Under the pieces are notes generated by a model that saw nothing but the letters and a program-made list of their open reading frames with translations, ran no database searches and was not told the origin of the DNA. DNA of 13,287 nucleotides, taken from Planctomycetota bacterium. Its GTDB lineage: Bacteria; Planctomycetota; Phycisphaerae; FEN-1346. Numbering within the stretch: the stretch's first letter is position 1; the number at the start of each line of letters is the position of its first letter. The translations under genes were made by a program, and so were the position numbers. The stretch lies in NCBI GenBank assembly GCA_026386995.1, contig JAPLMO010000396.1, positions 1 to 13,287 of the forward strand, given 5' to 3'. This document shows positions 12,646 to 13,287 of the stretch, piece after piece.

Positions 12646-12670
12646 GCCGGAATTTTTTATTTTTTCCGGC
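12646..12670. repeat. AT-looped inverted repeat in the divergent intergenic region
   Basis: GCCGGAA (12646-12652) and TTCCGGC (12664-12670) flank an 11-base loop made only of T and A. It is a 7-bp palindrome in the only strongly AT-rich patch of the window, about 57 bp before the sigma start. It could be an operator, part of the sigma promoter region, or a bidirectional terminator-like hairpin (T-run inside the loop, not after the stem). Its function is not settled. Confidence 0.6.
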
Positions 12671-12728
12671 CTACAGCAACGAACACCTGATCGGCCGGTC
12701 CTTCCGCACGCCGACCGACCCTAGCAAC

Positions 12729-12757
12729 TTGCGGCCCTGGGCTGCGGCCGATAGCAT
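12729..12757 (+). promoter_or_regulatory. Candidate sigma-70-like promoter for the + strand gene
   Basis: TTGCGG at 12729 and TAGCAT at 12752 are separated by 17 bases and lie about 70 bp before the start at 12827. Matches to the consensus are 3/6 and 4/6, so this is a weak candidate. Confidence 0.25.
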
Positions 12758-12779
12758 GTTAACCACGGGCGAGGCGTGG

Positions 12780-12804
12780 CGGCTGGGCGATGGGGGCCCA
12801 GCCG
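12780..12804 (+). repeat. Hairpin in the leader of the + strand gene
   Basis: CGGCTGGGC (12780-12788) pairs with GCCCAGCCG (12796-12804) around a 7-base loop, 22 bp before the start and just upstream of the AAGGAA ribosome site at 12813-12818. It may shape the 5' leader of the transcript. Confidence 0.55.
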
Positions 12805-12826
12805 CACTGTCGAAGGAACGCAGGCC

Positions 12827-13287
12827 ATGACGCTGCCGACGCAACCGATGATCCGACTCGCCGGCCTTGTCTCCCGGTTGGCCGCCGCGATGCTACTGGT
12901 CCTGCTCGGCGCCTGTTCGGTGCGTGCCGAGGGGCAGAGTCCCGCCGCCGAGGAGTTCGCCCGCGGTTTCCGGCCGAACGAGATGCTCTCGAAGTTCCTC
13001 CAGGGTCCCATGGCAGGCGTCGAGGAAATCGTCTTCGCGGTGCGCGGCCTGGGCGGCGACGGACACTGGTACGCCAACTTCGGCCACCACGTCACCAGCG
13101 ACGATGCGATGCAGTACGGCCCTCCCGGCGGGTACCTCTGCCGACTGAACCTGCGGACCGGCAAGGTGGCGATCCTCGTGGCCGACCCGAAGGGCGGCGT
13201 CCGCGACCCGCAGGTCCACTACGACGGCCGCAAGATTCTCTTCTCTTATCGCAAGGGCGACTGCCGCCAGTATCACCTTTACGAGAT
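12827..13287 (+). CDS. HzsA-related secreted beta-propeller protein, N-terminal part (truncated by window edge)
   Basis: The ATG at 12827 has AAGGAA 8 nt upstream; an in-frame ATG at 12848 is possible. 153 codons are open to the window edge. Residues 8-34 form an export signal ending in VLLGACSVRA, with a possible lipobox at LGAC (C30), so it is a lipoprotein or is cut after VRA. From about residue 64 it reads VEEIVFAVRGLGGDGHWYANF, then QYGPPGGYLCRLNLRTGKVAIL, and GGVRDPQVHYDGRKILFSYR near the visible end. These are the opening blades of planctomycete proteins annotated as HzsA-related or PD40 propellers. The resemblance to hydrazine synthase is to its propeller part only and does not imply anammox; catalytic haem motifs would lie, if anywhere, outside the window. 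It is transcribed away from the sigma gene and could be under the same control region. Confidence 0.75.
   Translation, partial: MTLPTQPMIRLAGLVSRLAAAMLLVLLGACSVRAEGQSPAAEEFARGFRPNEMLSKFLQGPMAGVEEIVFAVRGLGGDGHWYANFGHHVTSDDAMQYGPPGGYLCRLNLRTGKVAILVADPKGGVRDPQVHYDGRKILFSYRKGDCRQYHLYE

Noticed and set aside
12721..13276. Minus-strand genes at the right end
   Set aside because: They are shadows of the + strand HzsA-related gene, which has an export signal, a ribosome site and family motifs.

Overview
The window is high-GC DNA (clearly above 60% GC by eye), almost entirely coding. It is probably from a planctomycete (Planctomycetota). The reasons are prepilin leaders of the 'AFTLIE' type with Ala before the cleavage site, a hydrazine-synthase-A-like outer protein at the right edge, DUF4190-type proteins, and dispersed GC-rich palindromes. 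No rRNA, tRNA, IS element or CRISPR array was seen, so the assignment is an inference from protein character.

From right to left, a truncated secreted or lipoprotein gene of the HzsA-related type starts at 12827 on the + strand. A 237-bp divergent intergenic region with two inverted repeats separates it from a long minus-strand gene train. The train opens with a signalling module: an ECF sigma factor, a zinc-binding (HC2-type) membrane anti-sigma factor, and two small exported helical proteins. The first of these is a Spy/CpxP/CnrX-like LTxxQ protein. After an 81-bp gap holding a palindrome comes a type II secretion (T2SS) operon: gspE (ATPase), gspF (platform), gspG (major pseudopilin), a second GspG-like gene, gspH, gspI, gspJ, gspK (minor pseudopilins), gspL and gspM (inner-membrane assembly platform), a GspC-like gene, and the proline-rich start of the next gene, by position probably the secretin GspD, which runs off the left edge.

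Most junctions in the T2SS operon are 1-4 base overlaps or 2-bp gaps (translational coupling). The exceptions lie around the second GspG-like gene and before gspE, and each of these gaps holds palindromes: a 24-bp GCGGCGGGTC-armed palindrome occurs both before gspE and after gspG, and three 28-bp hairpin repeats lie between the second GspG gene and gspH, reaching into gspH's start region.

The most unusual gene is the second GspG-like one. It lacks a prepilin leader. Instead it has a DUF4190-like two-hydrophobic-segment N-terminus joined to a GspG globular domain whose last 53 residues are identical to those of the adjacent true GspG. It looks like a permanently membrane-anchored copy of the pseudopilin head domain made by recent duplication or gene conversion. 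Together the genes describe an envelope-stress or metal-responsive sigma module placed directly upstream of a complete-looking T2SS assembly set. The prepilin peptidase, and most of the secretin, are not in the window.
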